Positions 1 through 9,926 of a stretch of 64,000 nt of DNA are shown piece after piece. The notes below the pieces were generated by a model, which made no database searches, was not told where the DNA came from, and saw only the letters and a list, made by a program, of their open reading frames with translations. The stretch lies in contig BCHX01000001.1 in the NCBI GenBank assembly GCA_001599755.1, positions 6,448,001 through 6,512,000 of the forward strand, given 5' to 3'. How positions within the stretch are numbered: the stretch's first letter is position 1; each line of letters begins with the position of its first letter. The position numbers were made by a program, and so were the translations under genes. The DNA is from Gliomastix tumulicola. Lineage: Eukaryota; Ascomycota; Sordariomycetes; Hypocreales; Bionectriaceae.

Positions 1-157
1 ACAGACTGCGTTGGGCCGCTGCTTGCGGATATCTGTACAATGGCATACATTACAAGAACACGCGACATCTTATTCTTGTCAGATTACGTGGCGATGGTTG
101 GATTGACGTGTACACCATTCTTGCTAACTGCTCCGGGAAAGTATCTACGACTGCCTC
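1..157. other. Downstream flank of the GH3 gene
   Basis: Sequence past the stop codon of the minus-strand GH3 gene, cut by the window edge. It presumably holds that gene's 3' untranslated region. I see no further feature. Confidence 0.5.
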
Positions 158-3077
158 CTAGACAGGCCCGTCCACGCCATCCTCACAGCTCAACTCGTCC
201 ACCCGACACACAACACTCAAGTCATCGCTCGCACCTCCAATCCACACCCGATACGGGCCGTCCACCTCCGGCACAACCCAGTCCTGCAGCTCCACGTCCC
301 ACACGCTCACGTCCTTGCGCGTCAGCGTCAACTCGACCGTCTCGCTCTCCCCCGGCGCCAGCTCCGCCGTCTTCTCAAAGTCCCGGAGCTGGATGACGGG
401 CGTGTCATAGGGAATACCCTCGGGGAAGGACAGATACAGCTGGACGGACGCTTTACCCGCGTACTCGTCGCCCGTGTTGGTGACGACCACGGAGACGGTG
501 TAGGCCACGTCCCAGAGCGCTGGGTTGCCGCCTAGGGCGCCTCCAGCGCGGGGCGCGGGCTTCTGCACCTCGGAGTAGCCGTCCGGGTAGGCGTCGTACT
601 CCTTGGCGGCGTCGCTGGCGGCCTTGTCGGCGTCGGACTGGGAGAGCCAGGGGTAGATGTACCTCCAGATGCGGTCGAAGCCCGCGGGCCAGACGGCCTC
701 GCTCGCCGGCGGGATGGGCTGGGAGTAGTCGAGGATGGGGCCCTTGGCAGGTCGCTCCGGGGGCAGGACGCCGAGCTGCGTGACCTTGGAGATGGAGGCG
801 TTGCTGTACGAGAAGGATGTGTAGCTCAGACCGTGGCCGAATGCGTATCTGGGCTTGATCTCCTCGGCGTTCAGGTATCGGTAGTCGATGTACAGGCCCT
901 CGGAGTAGGTGTCCTGCGGCTGGTTGAGGAACGCCGAGTCGATGAGCTTGGTGACACTCTCAGGCATGTCATCCTCCTTGTATGTGATCGAGTACGGGAG
1001 GTGACCGCTGGGGGAGACATCACCGTACAGAACGCTGGTCAGGGTCTCGCCGGCCTCCTGACCAGGCATGTGTTGGAATAGCACAGCCTTGACCGACGGC
1101 AGGTCGTGCCATTCTTCCAGGACGAGCGGTCCGACAGTCTGGGCAATGACAATAACCGAGCTGTACTTCGCCGCCGCAGCCTTAATCAGGGCATCACCGC
1201 CGTGCCATGCAAATAGCCTGGAGGCATCGCGGTCGCCATGGTTGCCCTCGACAGTGTACGTGTTCTCGCCAGCGTCTGAGGTGATGAAGACGATGGCGAC
1301 ATCCTCCTCAGTCGGGGTACTAACCGAGGGGAAGTTGTCCGTGTTGTAGAACGTCACATCATCAGCCTTCTCCCGCAGAGCGCCGATGGGATCGTCCAGG
1401 TACATGTAGTCGACGGTGCCAGAGCCCCAGCCCTGGCCGAGCGTGCCCTTGTTGCAGTTGCGATCAGTGCAGGCATTCGGCCCATCAGGGTTCGTCTGAG
1501 CTCCCGTGCCGAACACCTTCAGTGGCTGGCTGGCAGAGAGTGGGAGAAGGTTGTCCTCGTTCTTCAGCAGGGTGATGGCGTCTTGGGCCACCGCCCTGGC
1601 AACGAGGTGGTGATCAGCCTGAACCTGCACAAACTCGTTGACAAGGCCCGTGGGCGAGTCCGGCCAAGCAGCAGGATACAGAGGGCCGTAGGCCTCCTTA
1701 CTATTGGTGTCAAAGTTTGTCTTGGGGAAGCCTTCGTCCTGGCCTAGCTGGTACCACGTTGCAACGACACGGGTTGCCATGTCGTTGAGACGCTCCATGG
1801 GGACGGAGCCGTTGAGCGTGGCGCGGCTCAGCTCATACATCCAGAACGAGCTTCCGAAGAGCGGGATCTGCGTGTCGCCCGGCATGTTAAGATCTAGACC
1901 TGCGAGGGCTGAGTTGACGCCGGACATGTGGGAGACCCAGTCTGACATGACGAGGCCCTGGAAGCCCAGCTCGTCTTTGAGGATGCCGTTGATGAGGTAC
2001 GGGTGCTGGCTGCAGGCAGAGCCGTTGACCTAGGGGAATGTTAGAACGTCAACGTTAGTCTGAGTATCTTTGGTCCAACATACTGCGTTGTAAGCTGTCA
2101 TGACGGCGCCAACGCCGGCCCTGACAGCTTCGGCAAACGGCCAGAGGTAAAGCTCGTGCAGAGTTCGATCATCTTCGTCATGTTAGTATCTTCAACCACA
2201 CGTTTGTAACAAATGGCTACTCACCGATATTGGCGCTGTAGCCGTATTGGAATGGGTTGTACATGCGGTACATCTTTCAACGAGGCCTGTTAGAGGAAGA
2301 CCTATCAAGATCTGGCAGATTGGCAGACTCACCTCCTGTTCGTTGCCAATAAGGTGCTTAACCGTCGCAGAAACGCCCTGGGACTGCACTCCGTGGATCG
2401 TCTCGCGAGCACCAACAGCCTGAAGGACCGGATCCGCTCCGAAGCCCTCCCAGTTGCGGCCGCCCTTGGGCTTTCGTCCAATAGGCCCGACCGAAGGGCC
2501 CAGCCAGATGTTGACACCTTTGCCGCGACCTTCCTTACCGATGGCCAGTCCGCGCTCATAGAGCAGCTTCTTGTCCCAGGTGGCGCCGGCGGTGATTCCA
2601 TCGGGGAACACCGTCACGTTGTCCGTCTGTCTGATGCCGTTGGCGGCGTCATTGAGACAGAGCTGCGGGAAGCCGAGTCGAGGGATGGATCCTGTCTGGC
2701 CGTTGCATCGGCTTTCCTCCTTGTTAGTGCGAAGCTAGCCAACCGTTGATATTCTAATCGAGACTCACCCTGCGCAGAAGATGTGTTAGTAAATATATGT
2801 TGACTATTGAACCGAAGGCCAGGTGCTTACCCATGTATATACCGGTACCGCTCGTGATGTTCACCTTCTCTGCTAGTGTCATCTCATCTACGAGGGCTTT
2901 TGCCTTGTCATAGCTGTCGGCCCAGCTCTCGATCCATCCTCCATATGGCGCAGGATAGTAGGGTGGGACGTAGTAGCCAGCAGGGACGTCTGATCGCTTC
3001 TCAACAGGCCCGGCCTGGGCCGTAGCAAAGAAGCCAACTACGAGTCCAGCGAGGACGGCAAGACTTTTGGGCGCCAT
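158..3077 (-). CDS. Secreted GH3 beta-glucosidase, six-exon model
   Basis: Hydrolyses terminal beta-glucosyl residues of cello-oligosaccharides outside the cell. Model: complement(join(158..2029,2084..2172,2225..2273,2333..2711,2769,2831..3077)), 878 residues, usual length for fungal GH3. Residues 1-22 form a signal peptide (MAPKSLAVLAGLVVGFFATA) followed by a KR site. The (alpha/beta)8 domain has the nucleophile in GFQGLVMSDW (Asp about 285); the acid/base Glu is expected in TVEGNHGDRD. KHLIGNEQE and YNPFQYGYSANI are family hallmarks. The C-terminus (from about WDVAYTVSVVVTNTGDEYAG) is the fibronectin-III-like domain. The frame holds only if a single base (2769) is an exon between two introns, giving YMGRCNGQTGS, as in relatives. 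Three of the five introns end in AAG instead of YAG. The family call is secure; the splice model is my inference. Confidence 0.9.
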
Positions 3078-4136
3078 GGTGGACTGCACACGAAGCTCTG
3101 ATACTCGTCACTGCGGGAGTGAGGGTGAGGGGGGACAAGGCAGCTCGGCATGTTCGAGTTCCGTACGTCCAGGGGTCTTTAAGCTACAAGCACTTAAGCA
3201 CGGCCGGAGACCTGACAGACGGGCGGTCGGAGGCCCTCTCGTTACAACGTCTTGGACTGGCATGACCATCGTGGATGACCTTATGAAGATCCCACAACCA
3301 CTGCTACCTCTCGGTTAGCCGTACCTTTCGGATAGCTGAAGGCCAGGGATGTTGGCGGGCATTGGTAGATTAAGCTCGCAGCTATACCCCCCGAAGGTGA
3401 CATCTGGCATGGCAGATCGCGATCAAGAGAGCTATGGCTTCCACAGCTGCCTCATATCTGAGTTCTCCCGATGGGACTTTCGGCCGTCGACAGTAGCCTA
3501 ATCCTGCCCCGGTCCAGACCAGGGTCACAACCACCGTGACAGCTGATGCAGACACTGCGGCGTTGACCTGAAGGAAAGGCACGTCAAGACGCACACACCC
3601 TCCAGCAGGGCCGCTCTAAGCCGATGGGAGCGTGCTCGATGCCTGCCTGTCTCGTCTTATCAGCCTGTCATAAGACTATTATCACCACACCTGAAGGGTT
3701 GCAATCTCCTGCTGAGGGGTTAGTTAACTCGAGCAGCGTTGCATGCGGGGGAGACAAGGGAATGTGATCACGAGTGCAATCGGATTCGGAACGGGAAGGC
3801 TGGAAGCCGATGCAGCTGCAGCTGCCATAACACGTCATGTTGCTGCAAGAAAAAGCGGTGCGCGATTGACAGGTACAGGGGATGGCTGGCAAGGCCCTTT
3901 TTCCTAGATAGGACCGCACTCCGAAGGGAAAGCTGCTCGTTAACAAGGATGTGCGCGCGTGGGGTTGTGATATTGATATTGATGTGGATCCCCGCCCTCC
4001 GGCCTCTTTTGCCTTGGAAAAGAAGAGCCGGCGGGAGTTGGAGGATATTGAAGCTGGCCGAGGCAGCTGGAAGTGGGAACTACAGGTGTCTCCCATGGCA
4101 GGAATCTCTCACGTTCGGTGGGGGGTAGAAGAACCA
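3078..4136. other. Intergenic: GH3 promoter and kinase-gene 3' flank
   Basis: About 1.06 kb between two minus-strand genes. It should contain the GH3 promoter and the 3' untranslated region of the zinc-finger/kinase gene. No coding frame I can support, no RNA gene and no transposon terminus were seen. Confidence 0.6.
3315..3320 (-). promoter_or_regulatory. GGCTAA motif (XlnR/XYR1-type) upstream of GH3
   Basis: The gene strand reads GGCTAA about 240 bases upstream of the beta-glucosidase ATG. This is the core bound by the XlnR/XYR1 xylanase and cellulase activators. One hexamer is expected often by chance, so function is only a suggestion supported by the neighbouring gene. Confidence 0.25.
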
Positions 4137-6945
4137 TTACCGTTGTGTATGTTTTCTGAGATGCTCGAGTTCCTCCACCAAGATCCGCGTGGCCTCGAAC
4201 CAGGGTTCACCGACTGATTCAGCCCACTGGGCGTCAACCCAGGACTCCATTGCCCCAGACGAATCTCCGTCGTGCGGATCGCTGTCGAGAAGAGCAAGCA
4301 CCGCGTTGGAAAGGCCCAAGACCTCATCTCTCCCAAGTCCCGACGCTAGCCCAAGCTGAAAGCGTCGAGCAAGCCCGTCTCCGTTCGCGAAGTGACTTAT
4401 CCCTTCTCCGTCATCCTCTTGATCTGCCAGGTGCTGTGCCAGAAGGTGGTCATCTTGGCTGAGGCCAGCTGTGCCCCCGTACAGCATATCCAGATCCGCA
4501 GTAAAGAGTGAGGGGCCAAAGACCTCACACGCGGGGACAAAGCGAGCGAATTGCCAGTCGATGATGCCTGTGATATTATACTTATCGTCGACGAGGATGT
4601 GATCTCCCTTGTCGTCGACATGTTTCAAGAAGAACCCATCCACGGAGGGGCTCGGGGTACTGGCAAGAGTAGGTGCGGCTTGTTGCTTCAGAAGCCTGTA
4701 AAACACATATGCCTCCTTGGGAAATTTGGGATAGATTTGGCCGTCCGAAATTAGCTGGAGTTGTATGTCTGCCACTGAAGAAAAGTATTCCTCGGCTGTG
4801 TTAAATGGCCCATGCATTGCGAGGTTGAGAAAGCGGTTGCTGGCGATTGGGCCCTCCTTGGTAGCGCCGTCTGAGGTAGGGACCAACGAGCAAGCTTGAG
4901 TGGCTGGATGACGCCTGATCTCGAGGAGAAAGCGGGCGTATTGCTCATAGACGCGAGCCTTCTTTTCTTTCGTCGCTTCATGCGCGTAAAAAGGCCGACC
5001 TGGAAGAGCATGCTCCAGCAGGAAGCTCACTCCGACGAGGTTATTGGGGTCCGAGGCGAGCCCATACGCGTAGGCCTTTGGGGTTGGGGCACTGAGGCGC
5101 TCTAACCATTTGAGTGTCGCATACTCACACTTGACCAGATACTCGACAAGCTCCGGCGGAATGTCGCTAAACGAGGTAGTTCGAGGTATCCGAACAAGCC
5201 ACCGCACCTCGTCATCGAAGACGATCTCGGCGTGATAGTTGGCACATCCCATGATTGCGCCTTGTCCGAGATACTTCCCAGGACAGAATCTGCAGGGAAT
5301 GCCCTGTCGAAGTGAGCTGGCAAGCTCGACAAGCTTGGGCACATTGACGCTGGCCAGCAGTGAATCGACCTCGGACTTCACCCCAGCTTCCCAGGTTTCA
5401 TCATCGACCTACTCCCAACTTAGTGATGAGACAATGGCAGGGCATGTCTGTGTCAACACTTACCTCGTTCATGGAAGCACAATGGTGGAATTGGGGCAGA
5501 GCATGGATAGCGCAAATGTGACTGTTGCAAATCTGGCAGCTCCTCCCGCGAACACTCGGCCTGCTACAAGACGAAGTAGAGCACGTGGCAAACCGAGGCA
5601 CGGACCGGGACACCCGACCCTCTATTAGTGCAGAGAGCTGCGGGTTCCCGGCGAGATGTCTCAGTCTGGCTTCCTTCCACCGCGGCCAGTCAAATGCATG
5701 ACCAGGTTCGAAGGTGGCTACAATAGCACCAAAGAAACCAATCGCTTCTTCTTTTGTAGGCGCCAATCCCATGCCAAGGCCAAACAAGAAGCGTCGCAGC
5801 TCGTCCGAGCCATAGAAGATATGTGGCGAGTTCTGTCGCCTCAGTTGCTCGCGGAGTGCCACATCATCCGCGCTTAGTCCAACCTTCCCGTCAAACAGAA
5901 GACTATTGTCAGCGGAAATTAGGGATGGGCCGAAGGCCTCATATGCTGGAACTACTCTTGTAAAGGTCCAATCAATGATGCCAGTGACGTTGAAGTCATT
6001 GTCCACAAGTATGTGGTCGCCTTTGTCGTCGGTGTGCTTGAGAAAGAACGGTCCCGTATCAAGGCGTTCCCATTGTGTGAACCATTGACCATCCCTCGCG
6101 CTTGAGACGAGATGGTCGAACATGAGATAGGCGTCCACGGGAAAGGAAGAGAAGAGCTGCCTGTCAGCAATGAGGTCAAGATATGTTTGAGCCCACGAGC
6201 TGTATAATTCTCTGGCTGTACTGAAAGGACCAATAGGAGGTAGCGTCCCTGTGCGGTCGCTTGCCACGGGGCCAACGCCATCAAACGTGAGGGAGCCCAG
6301 CTTCTTGAATGGATGCTGCCCTAGTGTGCACAAGACGTCTGCCCATTGGCCCAAGACTTTGGTTTTCTGCGCTGGTGAGGCAGAATCAGGATTGAAGGGA
6401 GTTCCAGGCAGCTTGTCAATTAGCATGTAAGCCACGCCCACTTCATTGCTCGAGTCGCCTCGTAGTCCATAACCGTGGAGCCTCGGAGTTGGTATATCGA
6501 GCGGCTCAAGCCATTGAAGCGTGGCGCATTCACTGAGAAGTATCTCGTTGCTCAGCTGGTCATTGAAAGAGGTGTGGTTCTCCCTCAGAATCCGAGCTAG
6601 CCATACGGTTCCATCGTCGAAGCAGATCTCATGATGGACATGCATGCCACCCATGAGAGAGCGTCCGAGAGCGTCATCAACACCTAGATGGCAATCTTTC
6701 CCGCCTGACAGCTGCTTTGCCCGCTGGAGCAGAGCCACGGCGTTGGTCTTGTCTCGCAGAGCTATAAGCTCCACCGTCTGCGCCGCGAGCCATGCTTCAT
6801 CATCCAAGGGGCTCGAGTCGCACGTGTGGTATGCCGATTTCACATGCTCGGCACAGAACCAGGACTGACACCTCTCACAACTCCCGATGTCGATGGCCGC
6901 TGCGAGGGAGCAACCCAAGACGGAGCAATCCCAAAACCGGTACAT
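4137..6945 (-). CDS. Double AN1-like zinc finger / APH-type kinase protein
   Basis: Model: complement(join(4137..5408,5464..6945)), 917 residues. The intron 5409-5463 (55 nt) has a GTAAGT donor, a CACTAAG branch-like site and a TAG acceptor, and both exons are in phase 0. Module 1: AN1-like finger C7-x4-C12-x10-C23-x2-C26-x4-C31-x2-H34-x5-H40-x-C42, then an APH-fold kinase with FFLKHTDDKGDHILVD and TGIIDW. Module 2 repeats this: finger C455-x4-C460-x9-C470-x2-C473-x4-C478-x2-H481-x5-H487-x-C489, then a kinase with FFLKHVDDKGDHILVD and TGIIDW. In both kinases the Brenner-motif Asn is His (GDHILVD for GNILVD), while the H-x-D and IDW aspartates remain. The second frame has no ATG near its start, which argues against two genes. 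The substrate is unknown; antibiotic phosphorylation should not be assumed. The start is the first ATG after an in-frame TAG. Confidence 0.8.
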
Positions 6946-6968
6946 GAGGAGCTACATGAGGAGCTACA
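6941..6968. repeat. 12 bp tandem repeat spanning the kinase-gene start codon
   Basis: The unit tacatgaggagc occurs twice in tandem (6941-6952, 6953-6964), followed by a partial third copy. Each full copy supplies an ATG on the gene strand. The inner copy carries the real start and the outer copy an ATG followed at once by TAG. Confidence 0.85.
6952..6957 (-). promoter_or_regulatory. Minimal ATG-TAG upstream frame before the kinase gene
   Basis: The gene strand reads ATGTAG, an ATG directly followed by a stop, ending six bases before the ATG at 6945. Start-stop frames are known to hold initiating ribosomes and lower translation downstream. The sequence is certain; whether it lies in the mRNA depends on the transcription start. 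Confidence 0.5.
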
Positions 6969-8456
6969 AGAGAAGCTGAGGAAAGCGCGATGAAGTCGGC
7001 AAGTCCAACCCCAACCCACCTGCCCCTGCCTGCAAGACCGCGTCACCACAATTTCCCCACCGGACCGTGATTAACCCGAAGCAGGAACGTGCCATGCCTG
7101 CTGCCTTTCTGAGTCCCAGTGTCCCAATGTTCTATTGCAGCGGGAATCACAGCCCAAGACGGCAGTCACACCTGCCATCCAGAGTCTTGTGTCTTGCCCG
7201 ACGATCAACAATGAGCGCAGCTAAGCGACTCCAAGCGACTGAGACGCAGTCAGAGGGCCTTCGGAGAAGGAGAGATTCTTCTCCAGACCCCACACGTCTT
7301 GCTCTGCATACTCAAATAAGAAAGTCGTTGAGGGAAAGAGCGACGATCTTACCCACACATCAAATCCCATCGGTGGTGATCGGAATTCCTCCGCCTGCAT
7401 CCCTTACCCAATGACTACTACTGTCGTTGACTCGATGTAACCCCCAGCTCCAGCTTGTAGCCGCCTGGCCTGTCCGTGACCTGGCTGCTTACCCACCATC
7501 TTCGTATTGCCTGGACATTGGCAAGCTCTGCTGCCGCGTGCCGACAGACGTGACTGAGGTCATGGCTGAAGGCCCTCTTTCACGACTTCCTCAGACAGGT
7601 GCTGCTGCTGACCACCGCCCCGACACAGGCCGGAGTTGGAATGGCAATTCACTTCTTCAGACCCTCTTCGCCCTCCAGCACAGACGCTAAGACGCTCCGC
7701 TGACGGACCTTTGAGGAATTGGAGATCCTCATCTAGCGGGGAAGGGGTAAGCTGTTGAAAGAAGCATCCTGTTTCGCGCCGCTGGCTGACGCTGCCCAAG
7801 CGCCGCCGTTTGGCGGCCAATGGGGTCGCCATGCTCCAACATGCTCCTGTCTCTGCAAGTTGCAACTGCAACCGGCCAGGCTTACGACGCGGGCGCTACG
7901 GAAGCGAAACCCATCACCTCTCTCGCCTGGGCCAATTGTTTTCTCGGCCCTACACCCAACCCAGCCCCCACCGTACCACCCCAGCACCTTGCAGCAGCCT
8001 CAAAGGGCTGGGATCGGCAGTTGTTCCTCGCTCGACATTAGTCCGTCGGAGCAATCAGAACACTCAGGAACCACGATGCGCTTCACGTGGCGCCAGTAAC
8101 CATGACAGCACGAAACAAGCACCTCTGGCTCCTGTGGAGTGCAGGCGGCCTGAAGGTCAGCTGAAGCCATGGAGGCCGCAACCGCCCGTCCTCGATCAGC
8201 AGCTTCTCTCCAGATCTGGGATCGGCTTATCTGCAGAGAAGCACTTGGAGGGCCTCTAGCCCCAGATTTCTCCTCTCAACCCTGGCTGGTTGAAAGAAAA
8301 GGCGGAACGGAACATACCCTTGGCTGCCAATACCGGCTGCTCTCCTTCAGCTGGCTTACGCCGATCGTCTGCCACCGCTTCTTGCCTTGCTTTTGTTCTC
8401 AACACAGCTTCCCAAGTAGGTAAGTCACGATAATGGAGGCGCATCTGCTCGGGGAC

Positions 8457-8463
8457 TATATAA
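8457..8463 (+). promoter_or_regulatory. TATA-like element of the lipase gene
   Basis: TATATAA about 146 bases upstream of the lipase ATG, in the right orientation. It implies a 5' leader of roughly 110 bases. Confidence 0.45.
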
Positions 8464-8608
8464 TGAAGCTCTCGCCGCGTCAGCTCTCCTGATGTCTTGT
8501 AGCTGGTAGCCTCATCTCAAGCCCCTGAGTTCCCTGAGCTTGTTCAGAGTTGCCGTGAGCGTTGGTCCGCCTGTATCCTTTGCCCTGAGCCTCTGCAGTC
8601 CATTCACA

Positions 8609-9592
8609 ATGCGAGCCTTCTCCCTCCTCTCGGTCGCCGCCCTGGCGGCTGCCATGCCCATGTCCGTGGAGGACTACGCCGAGTCTCTCAAGGTCGCCAA
8701 GCGTCAGGTCTCTGAGCCCCAGGTCGATGACTTCGCTTTCTATGTCCAGCACGCCGGGTCTGCTTACTGCAACACCGAGACGGCGGCTGGCAGCGCCATC
8801 ACCTGCGGCGGCAACTGCCCAGAGGTAGAGGCCAACGGCGTGTACATGGTCGGCACCTTCAGCGGCGCGGGCACTGGCATTGCTGGCCATGTTGCCCTCG
8901 ACCCCACCAAGGGCGAGATCATCCTCGCCGTTCGAGGCAGCAGCAACATCCTCAACTGGATCACCAACATCAACTTCGCCCTCAAGGACACCAGCCTCGT
9001 CTCCGGCGGCCAGTTCCACACAGGCTTCCTCAACGCCTGGGAGGAGCTGACCTCCGGCGTCACCTCTGCCATCGATAGCGCCCTGGCCTCCAACTCCGGA
9101 TACCGCGTTGTCGCCACGGGTCACTCCCTCGGTGGCGCCGTCGCTACCATCGCCGCCGCTCACCTCCGTGCCAGCGGCAAGACGGTCGACACCTACACCT
9201 ACGGCGCTCCCCGTGTCGGAAACGATGTCGTCTCCGACTTCATCACCAACCAGGGCACCAACAACCGCGTCACCCACCTTGACGACCCCGTCCCCAGGCT
9301 GCCCCCCATCTTCGTTGGCTACCGCCACACCTCTCCCGAGTACTGGCTGTCCAACGGTGAGGCGTCCGGCGAGGATTACCCCCCTGAGGACATCCGCGTC
9401 TGCACGGGCAACGAGAACGTCGACTGCAACGCCAGCACTGGTGGCCTCAACCTTGATGCCCACGGCGTCTACTTCGGTCCCGTCTCTTCCTGCAGCGCCT
9501 TTGCTGCGTCTTCTGCTGCGGCTGACGAGGACGTCGCCCAGCAGGTCGACGACTGGTCCAAGCAGGATATCGCCTTTGTCAAGGGCGAGTAA
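8609..9592 (+). CDS. Secreted class 3 triacylglycerol lipase
   Basis: Single-exon gene of 327 residues for a secreted ester hydrolase of the Thermomyces/Rhizomucor lipase family. MRAFSLLSVAALAAAMP is a signal peptide; a short propeptide ending at KR (about residues 30-31) precedes the mature chain, as in relatives. The catalytic serine is Ser173 in ATGHSLGGAVA. Asp226 in LDDPVPRLPP and His285 in LDAHGVYFG complete the triad by comparison with the Thermomyces enzyme. SPEYW is a further conserved block. An upstream in-frame stretch from 8540 lacks signal-peptide character, so I place the start at 8609. It is convergent with RAD7, whose coding end lies 334 bases away. True lipase versus feruloyl-esterase or cutinase-like specificity cannot be settled from sequence. 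Confidence 0.93.
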   Translation: MRAFSLLSVAALAAAMPMSVEDYAESLKVAKRQVSEPQVDDFAFYVQHAGSAYCNTETAAGSAITCGGNCPEVEANGVYMVGTFSGAGTGIAGHVALDPTKGEIILAVRGSSNILNWITNINFALKDTSLVSGGQFHTGFLNAWEELTSGVTSAIDSALASNSGYRVVATGHSLGGAVATIAAAHLRASGKTVDTYTYGAPRVGNDVVSDFITNQGTNNRVTHLDDPVPRLPPIFVGYRHTSPEYWLSNGEASGEDYPPEDIRVCTGNENVDCNASTGGLNLDAHGVYFGPVSSCSAFAASSAAADEDVAQQVDDWSKQDIAFVKGE

Positions 9593-9926
9593 AAGAAAGC
9601 GATTTTGGTTAATGAGATATGAATGTGTTTTGGATAAAGTTGATCTAGCTTCTGCCTGGCATGACAGGGGCTCAACTGAAATATTTCTGTATATACCTTT
9701 CAGTTCAATGAATATCGTAAAAGAAGACACACAAGGAACGGCACCATTGACCCCAAGTGATTCGTCTATTGTCATGTAATTGGTAGTATTGCACCATGTA
9801 CTCCCGTTCCCAAGCCCGTAATCGCCCCCGTTTTGCGTTCATAGTTCCTGTCCCTATATCCTCAAATATACACGTAACATCAAATGACCACTTACCACGG
9901 CGTAACCCATGTCGTCGACGACCCCC
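9593..9926. other. Convergent 3' flanks of lipase and RAD7
   Basis: 334 bases between the stop codons of two convergent genes, A/T-richer than the flanking coding DNA. It should hold both 3' untranslated regions. Nothing else seen. Confidence 0.6.

Larger units (their letters stand above)
6946..8608. promoter_or_regulatory. Divergent intergenic region: kinase gene / lipase
   Basis: About 1.66 kb between divergent genes, so it carries both promoters. A TATA-like element for the lipase lies at 8457. The short open frames here overlap on both strands and show no domain or splice pattern, so I call no gene. Confidence 0.6.

Noticed and set aside
4137..5381. Second APH kinase as a separate gene
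   Set aside because: Its frame has no ATG until well inside the kinase fold (the apparent start is a GTG), and an in-phase canonical intron links it to the upstream frame that carries its zinc finger.
8480..9775. Long minus-strand frame opposite the lipase
   Set aside because: Val/Gly/Asp-rich product produced by the C-biased third codon positions of the lipase gene; no domain.
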